From Anoplopoma fimbria (taxonomy: Eukaryota; Chordata; Actinopteri; Perciformes; Anoplopomatidae), in contig NC_072452.1 in assembly GCF_027596085.1 (NCBI RefSeq), forward strand, positions 4,289,814-4,353,813: 64,000 nucleotides of DNA. Reading direction: 5' to 3'. The translations under genes and the position numbers were made by a program. Within the stretch, counting starts at the first letter, position 1. Every line of letters begins with the position of its first letter. Of this stretch, positions 36,916 to 48,600 are shown in pieces. The notes beneath the pieces were generated by a model that did no database searches, was not told where the DNA came from, and worked only from the letters and a program-made list of their open reading frames with translations.

Positions 36916-38090
36916 TCCCATAGCTTCTGCAGCCTTTGTATTCTTGTCCTGTTGTCAAATCTAATTTAGTTTCTGTATTTTGAATTCAATCAGTTGAAAA
37001 AAAAGACAAAATTATGTTTTCATAACCTCACCGAACCTGTGCTTCAGATCAATGTTAATGCTTTTTTATTTTGTGCTGTTCTCGCTGCCATAGTCGTAAT
37101 AAAGTGTTTTGCTTTTCACTTTTTTTTTTTTTTTTTTTTTACAGTTTATCAGCCCACACACACAACACATATTTCGGATCGCCCTATTGTTGTTCTTTTT
37201 TTTCTTTTCATTTGCCGGTTTAATACAGTGAGAGACACACACACGGATGTTTTAACAACGTGTCAAATCCAAACAAGACTGAAACAAAACATTGAAAACA
37301 CTGTATCATATTTTTTTCAGCATTGCTCCAATGGAAAAAACAATGGGGTATTTACAGTATTAATTTGAAATATTACTATGTACAAGCAAAGTAGGGTTAA
37401 AAGAGGAGATGTAACGGTTTCATAACGCGTCAAATCATTTAGGTTTAACATGTGCCGTTTAATCTGGTATGCACCTGCTGAAAGGCTCACCAGCTGGCCC
37501 ATGATCATAGAACATGAGGGTGATTGCATCTTTTCCCTGATGTGAGTGCAGGGAGGGTGTCATAGCGGCCGACTGTATGGGTTAGAATAACAATTCTGCA
37601 ATTATTGAAAAGACCAAAAACAAATGCAAACACCTTGGCTGGGCTGCACCAACAGAGATTGATTCAATGTAATGTAATGTAGAGTTTGGCAAAACTAAAT
37701 CTAAAATGAGTAAATCCAGATTTTAAATTGAGCAAATTTCTGTTGCACAACCAAGTTTAGAGTTTTTCCAATATGGAGATGACTGCTTACACAAATTAAA
37801 ATGATGGATACATTTGCGTGGTGTAGGTACCAAATAAATCAGTATGACAATGGCCTCGCTCACAATTTGCCAGGTTTGCTCTGGGATGGCCCATGTTCCT
37901 GACATGTTCACCTTACAGTTTTGATTTTCCCACGGGTGCTCATCTGCTGGAGGATTTTTGACTTGACATGGAGACATGCTGTTTGCATCCCCTCTCCAAG
38001 TAACAGGAGTTGTAGCTTCTCCGAGTCTTATAACAATGGTGTGAACACAACACACTGTAATGCTTGGTGTCAATGTTATAGTGTTATCAG
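36912..38090. other. Intron directly upstream of the coding exon
   Basis: T-run of 21 at 37120-37140 and a TGTAATGTAATGTA remnant at 37669-37681, the size of a bare L2/SINE tail. No other exon recognised. Confidence 0.4.
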
Positions 38091-38122
38091 TGTATATATA
38101 TATATATATGTGTATATATATG
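38091..38122. repeat. TA-rich microsatellite
   Basis: Alternating TA broken by a short TG piece, about 90 bp upstream of the exon acceptor. Its TATATA strings should not be read as a promoter without transcript evidence. Confidence 0.8.
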
Positions 38123-38189
38123 ACAATCAGCATAGTACCTGCAATGTTAACTCTAACATGTTGTCCCCACTGTGTCCTGTTGTCTAAAG

Positions 38190-38301
38190 GTGCCAGTGGA
38201 GACTAGAGAGATGAAGGCTTTATCCCTCCTCTTCCTCCTCCTCCTCCTCCTCGCCTCGGGAGCCTGCGACGACGTCAAGTACATCTCCAAGAGGAACTCA
38301 G
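38190..38301 (+). other. Predicted internal exon (5'UTR end plus start codon)
   Basis: A pyrimidine-rich tract at about 38159-38185 leads to AG at 38188-38189, giving a 112-bp exon with 21 bp of 5'UTR, ending at the GTAGGA donor. IL1RAPL genes usually have an upstream noncoding exon and carry the ATG in exon 2, which fits an acceptor here. The acceptor (CTAAAG then G) is only moderate, so a first exon starting further upstream remains possible. Confidence 0.5.
38211..38301 (+). CDS. il1rapl2: First coding exon (signal peptide) of an IL-1 receptor accessory protein-like gene, il1rapl2-like
   Basis: Seen: the ATG at 38211 has G at -3 and opens 30 complete codons plus one G before a GTAGGA donor at 38302, so the intron is phase 1. 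Residues 1-18 are a signal peptide: Met-Lys, a long Leu run (partly a CTC repeat), then Ala-Ser-Gly-Ala with a plausible cleavage site. The mature start is Cys-Asp-Asp-Val-Lys-Tyr-Ile followed by SKRNS. Known from memory: human IL1RAPL2 has a similarly short signal peptide followed by Leu-Lys-Met-Val-SKRNS, IL1RAPL1 has the related TKRGS, and the next residue is Val or Ala, which the split G codon allows. The family are synaptic single-pass receptors with three Ig domains and a cytoplasmic TIR domain. Inferred: only the N-terminus lies here; the Ig1 exon should be beyond the window. The paralogue (1 or 2) is uncertain. An in-frame Met at 38172 lies in the presumed acceptor tract and was not used. 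Confidence 0.66.
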
Positions 38302-39566
38302 GTAGGATGAGCCGCCTCGCTGTTTTGTTGTCTACAGGCACACTTAACCAGCCGTGTCATTTTGTAGAGAAAACAAGTATTTTCCCTCCTTGAAAGTTCC
38401 CGGGGTTTGTCTTTTTATGAGGTTTTTATCTCTTACTGATATTCTCTTTGTTTTTGTTTCACTGTCATCCACTTTCATTGCAAAAGACTCTCCAGCCTCC
38501 TCTCCAATACGACGATAATGCTACCTCTTGTCTTTTTCTCATACCGCTGCTCCTTGCTATTATTGCTGTCGAATATGCTCCCTCTCTGCTTTCCAAGCAG
38601 CCCTCTTGTCCTATCTGATATCTGATGCATTGATATCTCTTACCTTGATGCAATGGCTTCGTACCTCTACTTTGCTCTATCCATTTCTTGCTTCCCCACA
38701 ATCAGCTCCTAACTCGTCTCTCCAAACTCTACCTCAGAGCTCACACAGCTGTTTCTGCCGGGGGGGTGTGCAACGATCAGCCCGTCTGCCTGCTGCTGCT
38801 GTTGTGCTCATTTGTGTATTGGCGGCCAGCTGATGACAGATCTGCTGATGGTATTTTATTCGGGGTTCGATTTGTTGTGTCGCGCCAATCGAGAGAGTTT
38901 GACTGGGCCGTCGATGTTTGTCATGTGGCCTCAATAACACTTTTTATTATGCTGCACACTGTTTACATATAAAGTAGAGGCTCTGTAATTTTAAATATGA
39001 CCAACCACATTCGTAATCATCTTGCCACACAGCCCTGCCAAGTACCGAAACAGACAAAGACACAGGAAATTACTTACCGACTTTTTAGCAAACTCAGGTC
39101 CTCTAATTATAACAATCCAGTTAGCATTGATTCCCCCGTAATGTAATCCTGTCTCACTATTGTGCTTGCCTGTTAGTGACAGTGCGGGTCCTGGTGGTTT
39201 AATCGAGGGAATAACAATCCTTCATAGATCCTTTTTTCATAATTGCACACGCAGCATTGGAGAATGACCTCACAGAGCCGCACCAGACCGCAGTAAAATG
39301 AATTAATCAGCTCGTTTCTATGAAAGATATGGTATATGAACAACAGTTTGTACAGTTTATTGATTTCAAAAGAGAAATGTGTGTATTTATGTTTTTTTCT
39401 CTGTGCTCTCTGACTGGCTTGAGGTGGGTGTGGCTCAGTTGAAAAAAAGGGGGTGTCAGCTACTCCCGTCAGCCAATCAAGATTGAGCAACATTTGAATG
39501 AGAATCTTGGTGGGTTTCTTGGTCACTGCCAATCTGATAAACCATGCAGTCCTGAGTTTTTAAACT
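38302..39566. other. Start of the intron downstream of the coding exon
   Basis: Begins with the GTAGGA donor. The stretch at 39080-39330 is free of repeats and has several TAAT/ATTA cores; it may be a conserved noncoding element. No second exon recognised. Confidence 0.4.
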
Positions 39567-39790
39567 CTTAAAGGAATAGTTTGCAATTTTGTTCAATATG
39601 TTTATTAGCTAATTGCAAGTTAGATGAGATGATTGTCAGTCTGTGTGGTAAATATGAAGCTACTGGCAGTGTTCAGCTAGCTTAGCTTAGCATGAAGACT
39701 GTAAACGGTTTAGAGGGTTTGTATTTTTTAGTTTTTTTGGGCCTTGAAAAGTTGGGGAACCTGTGGAGTCGGTCTCCAGGAAGTTAATAT
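39567..39790. repeat. Interspersed repeat fragment (TTAAAGGAATAGTTTG type)
   Basis: Starts TTAAAGGAATAGTTTGCAAT and contains GCTAGCTTAGCTTAGCATGA and AAGACTGTAAACGG. This is a familiar teleost repeat phrase. The right end is unclear. Confidence 0.55.
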
Positions 39791-39827
39791 TCCAAACCCA
39801 AATAGTCCAGCACATACCCGCTTTTAA

Positions 39828-40080
39828 AGTGGCCCTATTATGCTTTTCAACTTTTTCCCTCTTCTTTAGTGTGTTATATATATTTTCGGACATGTAAAAG
39901 GTCCGTAGATCTTAAAACCTGAAGTCCACGCCTAAAATGAGTTACACTCCCCCTCAGAAGCTCCCTCAGAAGTAGTAAGAGTGCTGCTTGTATGGAAATT
40001 CGGTCCTCTAAAATGAGGTCAAAGGTCGGGCTCATCTGCAGAACAGCAGCCCGGCAGCTGGCAGAGATTTAACGACGTGG
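39828..40080. mobile_element. TTAA-type MITE, partial copy of the 58130-59373 family
   Basis: A TTAA at 39824-39827 precedes AGTGGCCCTATTATGCTTTT. The next ~130 bp (GGACATGTAAAAGGTCCGTA, CACGCCTAAAATGAGTTACA) are the reverse complement of the right end at 59240-59373. No matching right terminus was found nearby, so the end is approximate. Confidence 0.68.
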
Positions 40081-41248
40081 TTGAGAGGAACTTGCCAAAA
40101 ATGTCTGCCAGGCCATCCCAGCACCCACACACATCCTCACCATACGTATTATGTTGCAAAAGTTCCAACGGAACAGAACGATGATTCATCTTTAATCAGA
40201 CGAATAGACAAAAGGCGACGAATACAACACAATTTGTTGCATTGTTTCGGGGTAAATCCGTCTTTTGTGAAGCTCGGTTTCAGAGCGTTCACTGCGCTCC
40301 CTGCTCGGTCTCATCTTCTACTCTCTCTCTTTTCCGTCATATCTCCCTCACATTCAGCATGCTGACTGCGTGGGTGAGCCGGTGGGAGTTTTTGTTTGCT
40401 ATTTTGCTACGTAGATGTGCGCGTACGCTGGCAGGCATACCTACATGTGTGAACGCTCCGCTTCATGTCATATTGGACAGTGACTGCCAGTGTGTGTGTG
40501 TGTGTGGGAGCTGTATATGTCCAGGTGTGTGTGAAAAGCTTACTGAATGTGTGCTCTCCTTCTGTGTGTGTGTGTGTGTGTGTGGGAGAGAGGTGTGCAC
40601 AGAGCAATTATGTGATCAGAGCAGAGCCAAGCGGACATTTATGTGGGCGACCGCTACAGTTGGCCAGAGATAGGCTGATAGATCTCTTCTCTCCCTCGCT
40701 GCTCGTGTGTGTGTGTTACTGGACACCATATGGATAGGAACTGTCATTTCCTTTTGTCGGTCTCCCCGCTGTGCTTTGATGCAGCACCCACTGCAGCAAA
40801 AAAGTGGACAAATTGTGATGAGACACAGCAGAGAGACGGGTGGTGGTAGGTGAGGGGACGGTGAATTGTATACAGATCAACACTAGCATCACAAGTATGT
40901 GTGAGCTAGAGAAAATAACAACACAATGACAAAGTTATACTGTAAGGAAATCCTTGCATTAGATGTCAGATGCTGTACATATCATCGGGTTTGGTGCCTT
41001 GCTCAAGGTCACCTCAGCAGGGTTGATGTTTTCCCCATACTGGCTTCTCACCCTAAAACAACCTGATACACAAACATACAAAGACTGCAAAGTCAGGCAA
41101 AGCCAATGAGAGCTGAACGCTAAGAGTGTGCAGACACGTTGACAACCATCCATCTTGGCTCCAAATAGAGTTTCCATCATGAAGAATGCACATTTGAACA
41201 TGGGCATGCACACAGCAGCTTGCAGGATGCAATGCAATCGGAAGCAAT
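40081..41248. other. Intron with two short TG arrays
   Basis: TG runs at 40490-40506 and 40562-40584. Open frames overlapping them are composition artefacts. A possible continuation of the MITE at 39828 could not be traced. Confidence 0.4.
40562..40584. repeat. (TG)n microsatellite
   Basis: About 11 units. Confidence 0.9.
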
Positions 41249-41255
41249 GCAACAT

Positions 41256-41552
41256 GCGCTGGTGTAGTGGAGAACAAGGTAGTTCACCAATCAGAGGGTC
41301 GGTGGTTCGATACCCGGTCGGCAGTCGATGTGTCCTTGGGCAAGACACTTAACCCCTGTTGCTCCCGAAGGCTTGCCATCGGTGTGGACTGGATGATGAA
41401 TGTTAGTTAGAGTCTGATGGTGGCACCTTGCATGGTAGCCTGTCATCAGTGTGTGAATGGGTGAATGATATGTAATATACTACTGATTGTAAGTCGCTTT
41501 GGATAAAAGCGTCTGCTAAATGACTGTAATGTAATGTAATATTATGCAGTGG
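41256..41552 (+). mobile_element. tRNA-derived SINE with L2-type tail (family 1), near full length
   Basis: Head GCGCTGGTGTAGTGGAG (A box), B box GGTTCGATACC, body TCCTTGGGCAAGACACTTAA and CATCGGTGTGGACTGGATGA, tail TTTGGATAAAAGCGTCTGCT and TGTAATGTAAT. GCAACAT occurs on both sides (41249-41255 and 41553-41559), a likely 7-bp target duplication. It sits about 3 kb downstream of the coding exon. Confidence 0.88.
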
Positions 41553-41564
41553 GCAACATATCCT

Positions 41565-42045
41565 CATACAACTGTTCGTAGGATTTCCTACGAAGAGTTA
41601 CTCCTCATCTTTTGTGCGTTTTCCTACGAAAGCCAGCACGTGTCAATTCTGCATACATGCATACAGTCTTTTCAAAATAAAGTTCCATCTTTACAGGAAA
41701 CTCAGTAAGGTTTGGGCAAGAAGCCTATTTAGTTCGTTAAATATAAATGTTTGGGTTAAAATAACCAGAGTTGTGTCGTAACTGAATTAAGCAAGTGACA
41801 ATAACGTCAACATTGACTTCTTGTTCAACGTGGGGAAAGAACTGTGGTCTTCTGGCTGAAAGATGGCTGTTTGTTGGACCCATCCTCTCCCCATTCAACT
41901 CCCCCCTGTGTGTTTTAGTGGTCTTTATACTACCTCCATCATGATAACATACAAAACAATTTTGTGGGATATCTATGAATTACGGCGCATTACTTTTCGT
42001 AGGTACTGCTACAAAAATGCTGGATGAGACCAGCCTGCTATAAGT
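41565..42045 (+). repeat. GTTAGG-type dispersed repeat, copy 2 (long)
   Basis: Follows the SINE directly. Shares CATACAGTCTTTTCAAAATA, CTCAGTAAGGTTTGGGCAAG, AACATTGACTTCTTGT, a GGCTGAAAGATGGCT phrase and AATGCTGGATGAGACCAGCC with copy 1 at 2437-3012. A palindromic TCCTACGAA phrase is repeated near 41580-41635. Confidence 0.65.
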
Positions 42046-42639
42046 ATAAAGCAACTAATAGAGAAGTTTTGAATGGAATTAGTTTATTAATCATTCTTTT
42101 CTTTTCCTCTAAAGCCTCATTATCTACCCCGGTGTGCTGATCATACCATGCAGGGAGTCGTATTGCTGCTGAAATTTGTCCTTATCAGATCACACAATTC
42201 AAGGCTATCTCGTGGAAATCTATCAATCTCATGGTAGAAATTCTGTCCAGTCGAAAAAGTTGGACATTTAAAGTCCTTTATGGGGAGGAAGTGACACTGA
42301 ATTCTAATTGTAGGTCACATATAGTCAATGAGTTACCACACACATACTGGATACATTTCTTCAGCACCACATTGCACACAGACACACATTATATGTATTT
42401 AATGTGTTCTTGTGTTGTAGTAAGATCTTGAAAACAGGGGTCATTTTGTCAAAAGACTACAAATAATTCACACAACCACAGAAATAAGAAGCAGAAGACC
42501 TTAGTTGTTTTGCAAAATAAAACCCTTCATTCAGATATAAAGTGATTTGTAAAAAAAAAAAACGTTTGAAGTGTGTTGCAAAAAGTACCATGTTGCAATG
42601 CAAATTGGGGTGTTGTGTTTAGGAGGCTTGAGCTGGGGT

Positions 42640-43073
42640 TCTGCCATAGAAATAGAATGGGGGTAGATATATATATTCCCATTTTAATCAATGCAGCAGG
42701 AGATCGGAGTGGCGGCTATTTTTTTTTTTTACTTGTCTACTGTTGCCATTGCAACCCTTGTAGTGGCCTAACTTCCATGTAAACTTAACCAACTTACTTA
42801 ACAATAACTTTACGAAGCGCAGAAAACCAGAGTAAATGAGTAGAATTTATGAGTGCTTCATCCAAACTCTCATGTCACAGCTTTGGAGAGCCTCAAGCTA
42901 TCTCCAGATGACTGACACCTTTGTTCGACTTATTTTCTGTAACCAGTGTAGCTTTAAATCACGGCATGGTGGAATTAGCATGATAGCATCCAGTCGGCTG
43001 TACGCTAGTTAGCTAACTAGCTCGCTAACTAGCTCGCTAATTCCACCGCGCTTTAACGCCACACTGGTTACAG
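42640..43073. mobile_element. Interspersed repeat ending in a large fold-back
   Basis: Homologous in order to 21830-22375. The right part, 42937-43073, is an inverted repeat with arms of about 40 bp (CTGTAACCAGTGT ... GGTGGAATTAGC against its complement). The loop contains the perfect palindrome GCTAGTTAGCTAACTAGC and GCTAACTAGCTC units. Confidence 0.6.
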
Positions 43074-43989
43074 AAGTCTCACTTCCCTGGCGAGCTGCGA
43101 CAACACTTTAAGCCCCGCCGGCTTGTGTTGTCAACAAAACGACCAACAAGAGTCAACATTAATATTTCGTACGAGACAAACGAAGACTGAAAACAGTTCA
43201 GTGTCCATTCTACTCCTGTTCTATTTCTTTAGGGTTTATTCTCTGAGTGCCAGTTCTAATTATTGTCTATTATGCCTCACTTTAGTGTGTGAACCAGAAG
43301 AAAAAAAAAAATTGATAATTAAGGGGAACTCAAATTCACGTCTGCCTTGCTTCATCATCCCTCCATCCATTCGTTCCACTTCTCCTGGTCGTGTTAGTCA
43401 AGGCCAGATCTGAACTGCATCTGCACTCTAGACAAAAACCAATAGATTAGCTGAGATGGCGAGCAGGAAGATAACGCAGACTCTTATCTAGATCCCTGTT
43501 GGGCCGATACGGCAAGAGAGGGAGGGAACGACAAAACAAATCAAACATAGGCGTGAAAACATGTCATGTTTATGTACATACGATGTCGTGTACCTCAATA
43601 TTCAGTAACCAAATGCATTTCCAACACTGTATCCTATGGGGTGCAACACATTTTATCTATGTATTTATTTGAACCTCTTCATATCACTGCACTTTGTTTC
43701 TGTTTCTGCCTTGTTTTAACATTCTTTAAAGACCTCCACATGATGTCCTGATACAGACAATTTGCCGTTTTGTGTGTGTGTGTGTTTGTGCATGCGTGTG
43801 TCAGGGTGATTAAGTCCCAGTGAATGTCCTTTTATGTATGCATATATGCAGAACGTGAGTGTCTGTGAGTGTGCAAGTGTGTTTTCTGACGAAGCTAAAA
43901 CCGGAGATCAAAGAACGATTAGATCTCAGTCCGATCTAATCGCTAGGTAACTCCAAGCATGCAGAGCAGAACCAAGATAACATAGTGTC
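43074..43989. other. Intron, nothing recognised
   Basis: No motif; short TG runs near 43771-43800. Confidence 0.4.
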
Positions 43990-43996
43990 TATGTGT

Positions 43997-44047
<51 letters not shown>

Positions 44048-44062
44048 TGTGTGTGTGTGTGT
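43990..44062. repeat. (TG)n microsatellite, two ATG breaks
   Basis: About 35 units. Confidence 0.95.
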
Positions 44063-44189
44063 TAGTGTGTCGGGCTTCAGAGACATATTTGTATTGTGCA
44101 GTATATAACAGAGAAACTGAATTTGCGCCGACTGGCTTTGAGGGAGACTAAAAAAGACAAAACACACATACGGAGCTGACTTTTCTACT

Positions 44190-44190
<1 letters not shown>

Positions 44191-44275
<85 letters not shown>
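44191..44275. repeat. (AC)n microsatellite
   Basis: About 42 uninterrupted units, complementary to the TG array 128 bp upstream. Confidence 0.97.
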
Positions 44276-44278
<3 letters not shown>

Positions 44279-46185
44279 ACACAATCACACTTAGGCATGT
44301 TCCCCTCTCTACCTGCACATTATTTCTTAGTTTGCATTAAAATTCATCTGCAGTTATGCATATTTTTAGCTTCTGTTCTCTATGCAGACACATTTTCGAC
44401 AGTAAAACGTTGATGCACTTGGTTTTCACGCTTGGCTGTGATTGAATTTGCTGCACAACGAGCATGAATCTATAAAAGTTAAATGACTTTGTTCGAAAAA
44501 AAAATTTACATTAAGATGAAACGTTAAAGAAAAGTCAACAACACAGGAGAATGTGCAGAAATACAAAATAGCATTGTGTGCCAGTGGTCCACAGTGACTT
44601 TGTCTTCTATTTTAAATGTTTGAGGAGCGATGTGACTTTCTTTGCCATCACTGTAGGTGTTGCTCAAAGTACCGAGGGCAAAAAGGCGAATGACTAATTC
44701 ACCATGGTGGAGAATGCAGAAGGTGACAGAGGACCAGGGGAAAGGGAGATATTCAACATTTATGAGCTGTTATTGTACTACAGCAGCTACAGAGAGGCAG
44801 GGACACACTTTTGTTTTTCCTGGGATGCCGAATGGTGCAGGTATAAGTGGTGTAACTATATGGCGGAGTTGAAACAAATAAGTTACCTAATTAATAATAT
44901 TTGTGAGTCAGTTTCAGCTCTGTTTCCAGAGAACTTCTTTTTTAATTTAGCCGAAGTTTTGACAATGTCACTGGCAATAGAGCAGGGACTCATTAGTCTT
45001 TTACATTTGAAAAGTCTAGATTTTTAGTGTGTTTGCAGACCAATCTTCCGCACACATTTCATTGTGATTAAAGGAAAAGAAGTCACAGCCTGACTGTCTG
45101 GTCAGCCCGAGAGACTAATGAGCATCAAAAAATGGACAGTAGCGGTTCACTTTCGCTGCGATCTGGCATGAAGCCGGGCCGTCGTCTACCTATAACATAA
45201 CACGGTGGCCTTTTTTTGAAATTAACACATAACTTCAGGCAGAAGGCATGGCATGTAAGTGATTATCTGATCCCTGATCAGTGTGATTACCCTCCTACCT
45301 GTGTCTAAGAAAAGCTGAGCTTTTTATTCTGATTGCATCACAATCAGAAAAAAAAAAAATTAAGTGATTCAGCTTTTAAATAATACAACTTTTTTTTATT
45401 ATATCAACTTTCTGTAATGAATATAACTCAAAGTGACAACGCTATGGAGCTATTTGAAATGTTCGGATCAGAAACAATTCTACTTTATCTGACGCTGTGC
45501 AGAAATACTGGCAATACATTGTCATGTGTTTCTAGCCTGCTAGCTTAACTTGTTATTTTAATTAACTGCTAAAGTGCAAACGTTATTCTGCCCAACAACC
45601 TCATGTGCATTACGGCGAGCTGCAGGTAGCCCAATAAACCAAGATGGATCCGATCAGGTTTAAATGTGGCCAAAGGAGACACACCTGGCTCTAAAATTTG
45701 TTTTGTGATTTGCTTGCAATTTCGATAGTGCTTGACCTCATTAAAGTATAGCCGGAAATGCACCCAAAACGCATTGAGGACGGGTTGTGATCCGATCAAC
45801 CAAACCACCTCGGAAGGTGGTCAGGGGACCCGCATTGGAACCAGGACCACATTTAATACAAGTATAAAATTCCATTACTTTTTCAATCCAAGTACAATAA
45901 CTACAAGGGCTGAAATATGTAATACCACGCGACTGTTCCAAACCAGCTAAGTAGCAGCCATGAGCCAGTTAACGAGCTAAGCTACTCGAGAGAGAAAGCA
46001 TCAAGTAAGCTTGTCAAAATGGATCTTCAAGAAACTGATGTATGGAGACCAAAGTGTCTTCTTGCATTTTTTTCTGACAAAACTTGGCAACTCATATCGC
46101 GACTCAGACGTTTTTGGGTGCGATGACTAAGCAATTGGTTGAGAACGGCTAGAACCGGTCCTGGCTCAACGCAAAAAGATAGGAG
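44276..46185. other. Intron, no supported gene
   Basis: A 107-codon open frame at 44704-45027 (+) lacks a recognised domain. The stretch 45550-46180 reads like an old interspersed repeat (GTGATCCGATCAACC, CAAAACGCATTGAGG) but has no identified ends or second copy. Confidence 0.35.
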
Positions 46186-46189
46186 GAAA

Positions 46190-46415
46190 TGGTAAATGGA
46201 CTGGTTTTCACAAAAGCCAGTATTCCCACGTCCGTACACTGGTTGCAGAGGCTACCATACAAGGTTCCCCTTTGCTCATTAGGAGCCATAAACATTCAAA
46301 CGCACAATCACAGTAATCTGGGGTATCTTGCCCAACACTTTGACATATAGACTGGAGGGCCAGGGATCAAACCACCGATCTTCTGATTAGTGGAGAACCT
46401 CTCTACATCCTGAGG
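46190..46415 (-). mobile_element. SINE-like repeat (family 2), degraded
   Basis: On the + strand it starts AAATGGTAAATGGACTGGTT, the complement of the usual GTACAAGTCCATTTACC end. It includes ATCTTGCCCAACACTTTGAC and ends with B-box complement GGGATCAAACCACCGATCTT. Confidence 0.65.
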
Positions 46416-46743
46416 TGTTTAATAGTTCCTTAGTGCTTTTACCCTCGCCCCCATCCCCCAGTTTAAAAATGGTCTACAGCCGTCACTGGTGTGCGTCCGT
46501 CATTACATTCAGCATTAAAACTAGTTTCTGTGTTTACAGCACTCCTAGCTAACACCTCTCCCCGGCACAACTAATTAACACGAGTGGCTTTGTCAGGCAC
46601 TTGACTTTTTTTCCCACTCCACATTCAGTGTGTGTGGGTGTGTGTTTTTTGCTCACACACCAATTACAATACACTGTCTCCCTCACTGTTGCCCTTTTGT
46701 TGCCCCTCTTAAACTAAAGATAACAGGCTGTTTGTGAGGTAGC

Positions 46744-46835
<92 letters not shown>

Positions 46836-47368
46836 TCAGCTTGCTCTAATTGAACTATGTCGTGTAACTTCAACAACATTAGCAAAGACCAGCTTGCTAA
46901 ACACCACAGATAGCTGCTCCGTTTCAGAATTTCTGCGTTTCTCTGCACTAAACAGTCATCAGTCAGTCGAGATGGTACTTCTTGTCGGAAAGCCCTTTAT
47001 TTTAATCAAACACTGTTGCATTTAAATCCCATCATTTAGACACTTGTTCTCAGCAAGTAAGACACAGTTAAGGGCTTAAGTTTGAATGATTTCACCACTC
47101 TTCCCTCTTACGTTTTTAATAACCGTAGCATTCTCAGTGGACCTTCCGAGACCAAAGCGACACAATGACCAAACGTGTTATCTCCTCCCAAGCTAACAGT
47201 GCTAAAGGTGCAGTTTTCACTCCACATTGTCCTGCTCCTTCTGAACAAGGACATCGGTTTTCTCTCAGGAGAAGCTTTTGTGGCAGATCCTCTCTGTCGG
47301 TGTGTCTATGTGCCCTGTGACACGGCACTGTGGAAGTCTTGAGCTGTGTCTATAACCACTACCTCATT
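46416..47368. other. Intron with one long TG array
   Basis: Only the array at 46747-46830 is notable. Confidence 0.4.
46747..46830. repeat. (GT)n microsatellite
   Basis: 42 uninterrupted units. Confidence 0.97.
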
Positions 47369-47782
47369 CACTGTCCCCTATATAACAGACACTCCGACAT
47401 CTACTCAATACACTTTTTAGGGAATCATGAATCATTGTCATTTTTTAGTCATTGCTGACATGTAACATGTGTTGCACAATAGTAGTTTTTGCATTTCAGA
47501 ACTTTTGAGGGCACTACATAGTGAATACACTTACTTTCGGTTCACATGCGTCTAACAATGTGGGATAAAAGCTGGCCGTGCCTCTGTCATCCTTTTATTC
47601 AGGTTGCCTAGGAGGTTGCGCTCTTATCGCCTGTCGTTACTAAGCAACCAATAGTTTAGCAGTAACCCTCACTGAAGAATCTGTACGCCGCACGCTGCAG
47701 GGGGCTCAAAAATGCGCATCGAGTGGACGGCCCCTGAGAATGCCCAACTCAAAATGGCAAAGGGCAAACTATATAGGGAGTG
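47369..47782. mobile_element. Candidate MITE with CACTCCCTATATAG-type ends
   Basis: The left end CACTGTCCCCTATATAACAG and right end ACTATATAGGGAGTG are imperfect inverted repeats. The interior of about 380 bp has no coding sequence. The terminal phrase is familiar from teleost repeats. No clear target duplication was found. Confidence 0.55.
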
Positions 47783-48536
47783 ATTTTAACAAGGCTTTAT
47801 ACAATATTGTGATAGTAAACTTCAATAGAGGGTGCTTCACCTAAAAACCAAACACTGTACTATTTAGAGCATGAATGTGCTAAGTTGAACTATCTCATTA
47901 CTCATTTAAAGAATCAAGTCTTTCATTCTACTCTGAGCGATTTGAGAAGCAGAGTTTTGCTACAATGTCAAAAAAAAGTCTGCCTTCTCCTGCTCTCCAA
48001 ATATTCTTCATCTTCGTCTTTGACATCCAATTTTAATGTGTCTCTTTTTCTCATTCTTCTCCTCTACTTCTATTCCAGCTCTTGCACTTTGTCTCTCTGT
48101 CCTCTATGTCTCTCTTTTTTACACTTTCTATCTCTCTCTGTCTAATCAGTTTTAAGTGGGTTCAAAGTCGGCAGCTAGGTGGCTCATGTATCTAAAAATG
48201 GAAGTCAAGTAAAAAGACATAAAGATGTTCCCATAGTCTTTTAATCATGTACTGTACAGTCCCTGCATGACACTTAGAGGTTAGTTTAGAACATTTACAT
48301 CTTGAGCTAATTGAGTTGTCTTTATCAAAATCAAAACAGCTCCCCCCCACACATCTCTCCCCTCCCTTGCTCTTGTCCCCCATGTCTCCATGGCTTTGTT
48401 GTGCTCCAAGGTCATATTAAAGATTCATCCATTCTCTGGTTCTGCAGTCAAATATTGATAAAGGCTGACACCGCTTATACTCTGTACACCTAAGGCTTCC
48501 ATTCAGCATGCACACACTCACACACACACACGCACA

Positions 48537-48600
<64 letters not shown>

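Noticed and set aside
38091..38122. TATA-box promoter just upstream of the exon
   Set aside because: It is a TA microsatellite; the exon appears to start at a splice acceptor.
38172..38210. Upstream in-frame Met at 38172 as the protein start
   Set aside because: It lies in the pyrimidine-rich tract before the inferred AG acceptor; starting at 38211 puts the signal peptide at the N-terminus.
41256..41330. Functional tRNA gene from A and B boxes
   Set aside because: The boxes belong to a SINE head with SINE body and tail; no cloverleaf with acceptor pairing was seen.
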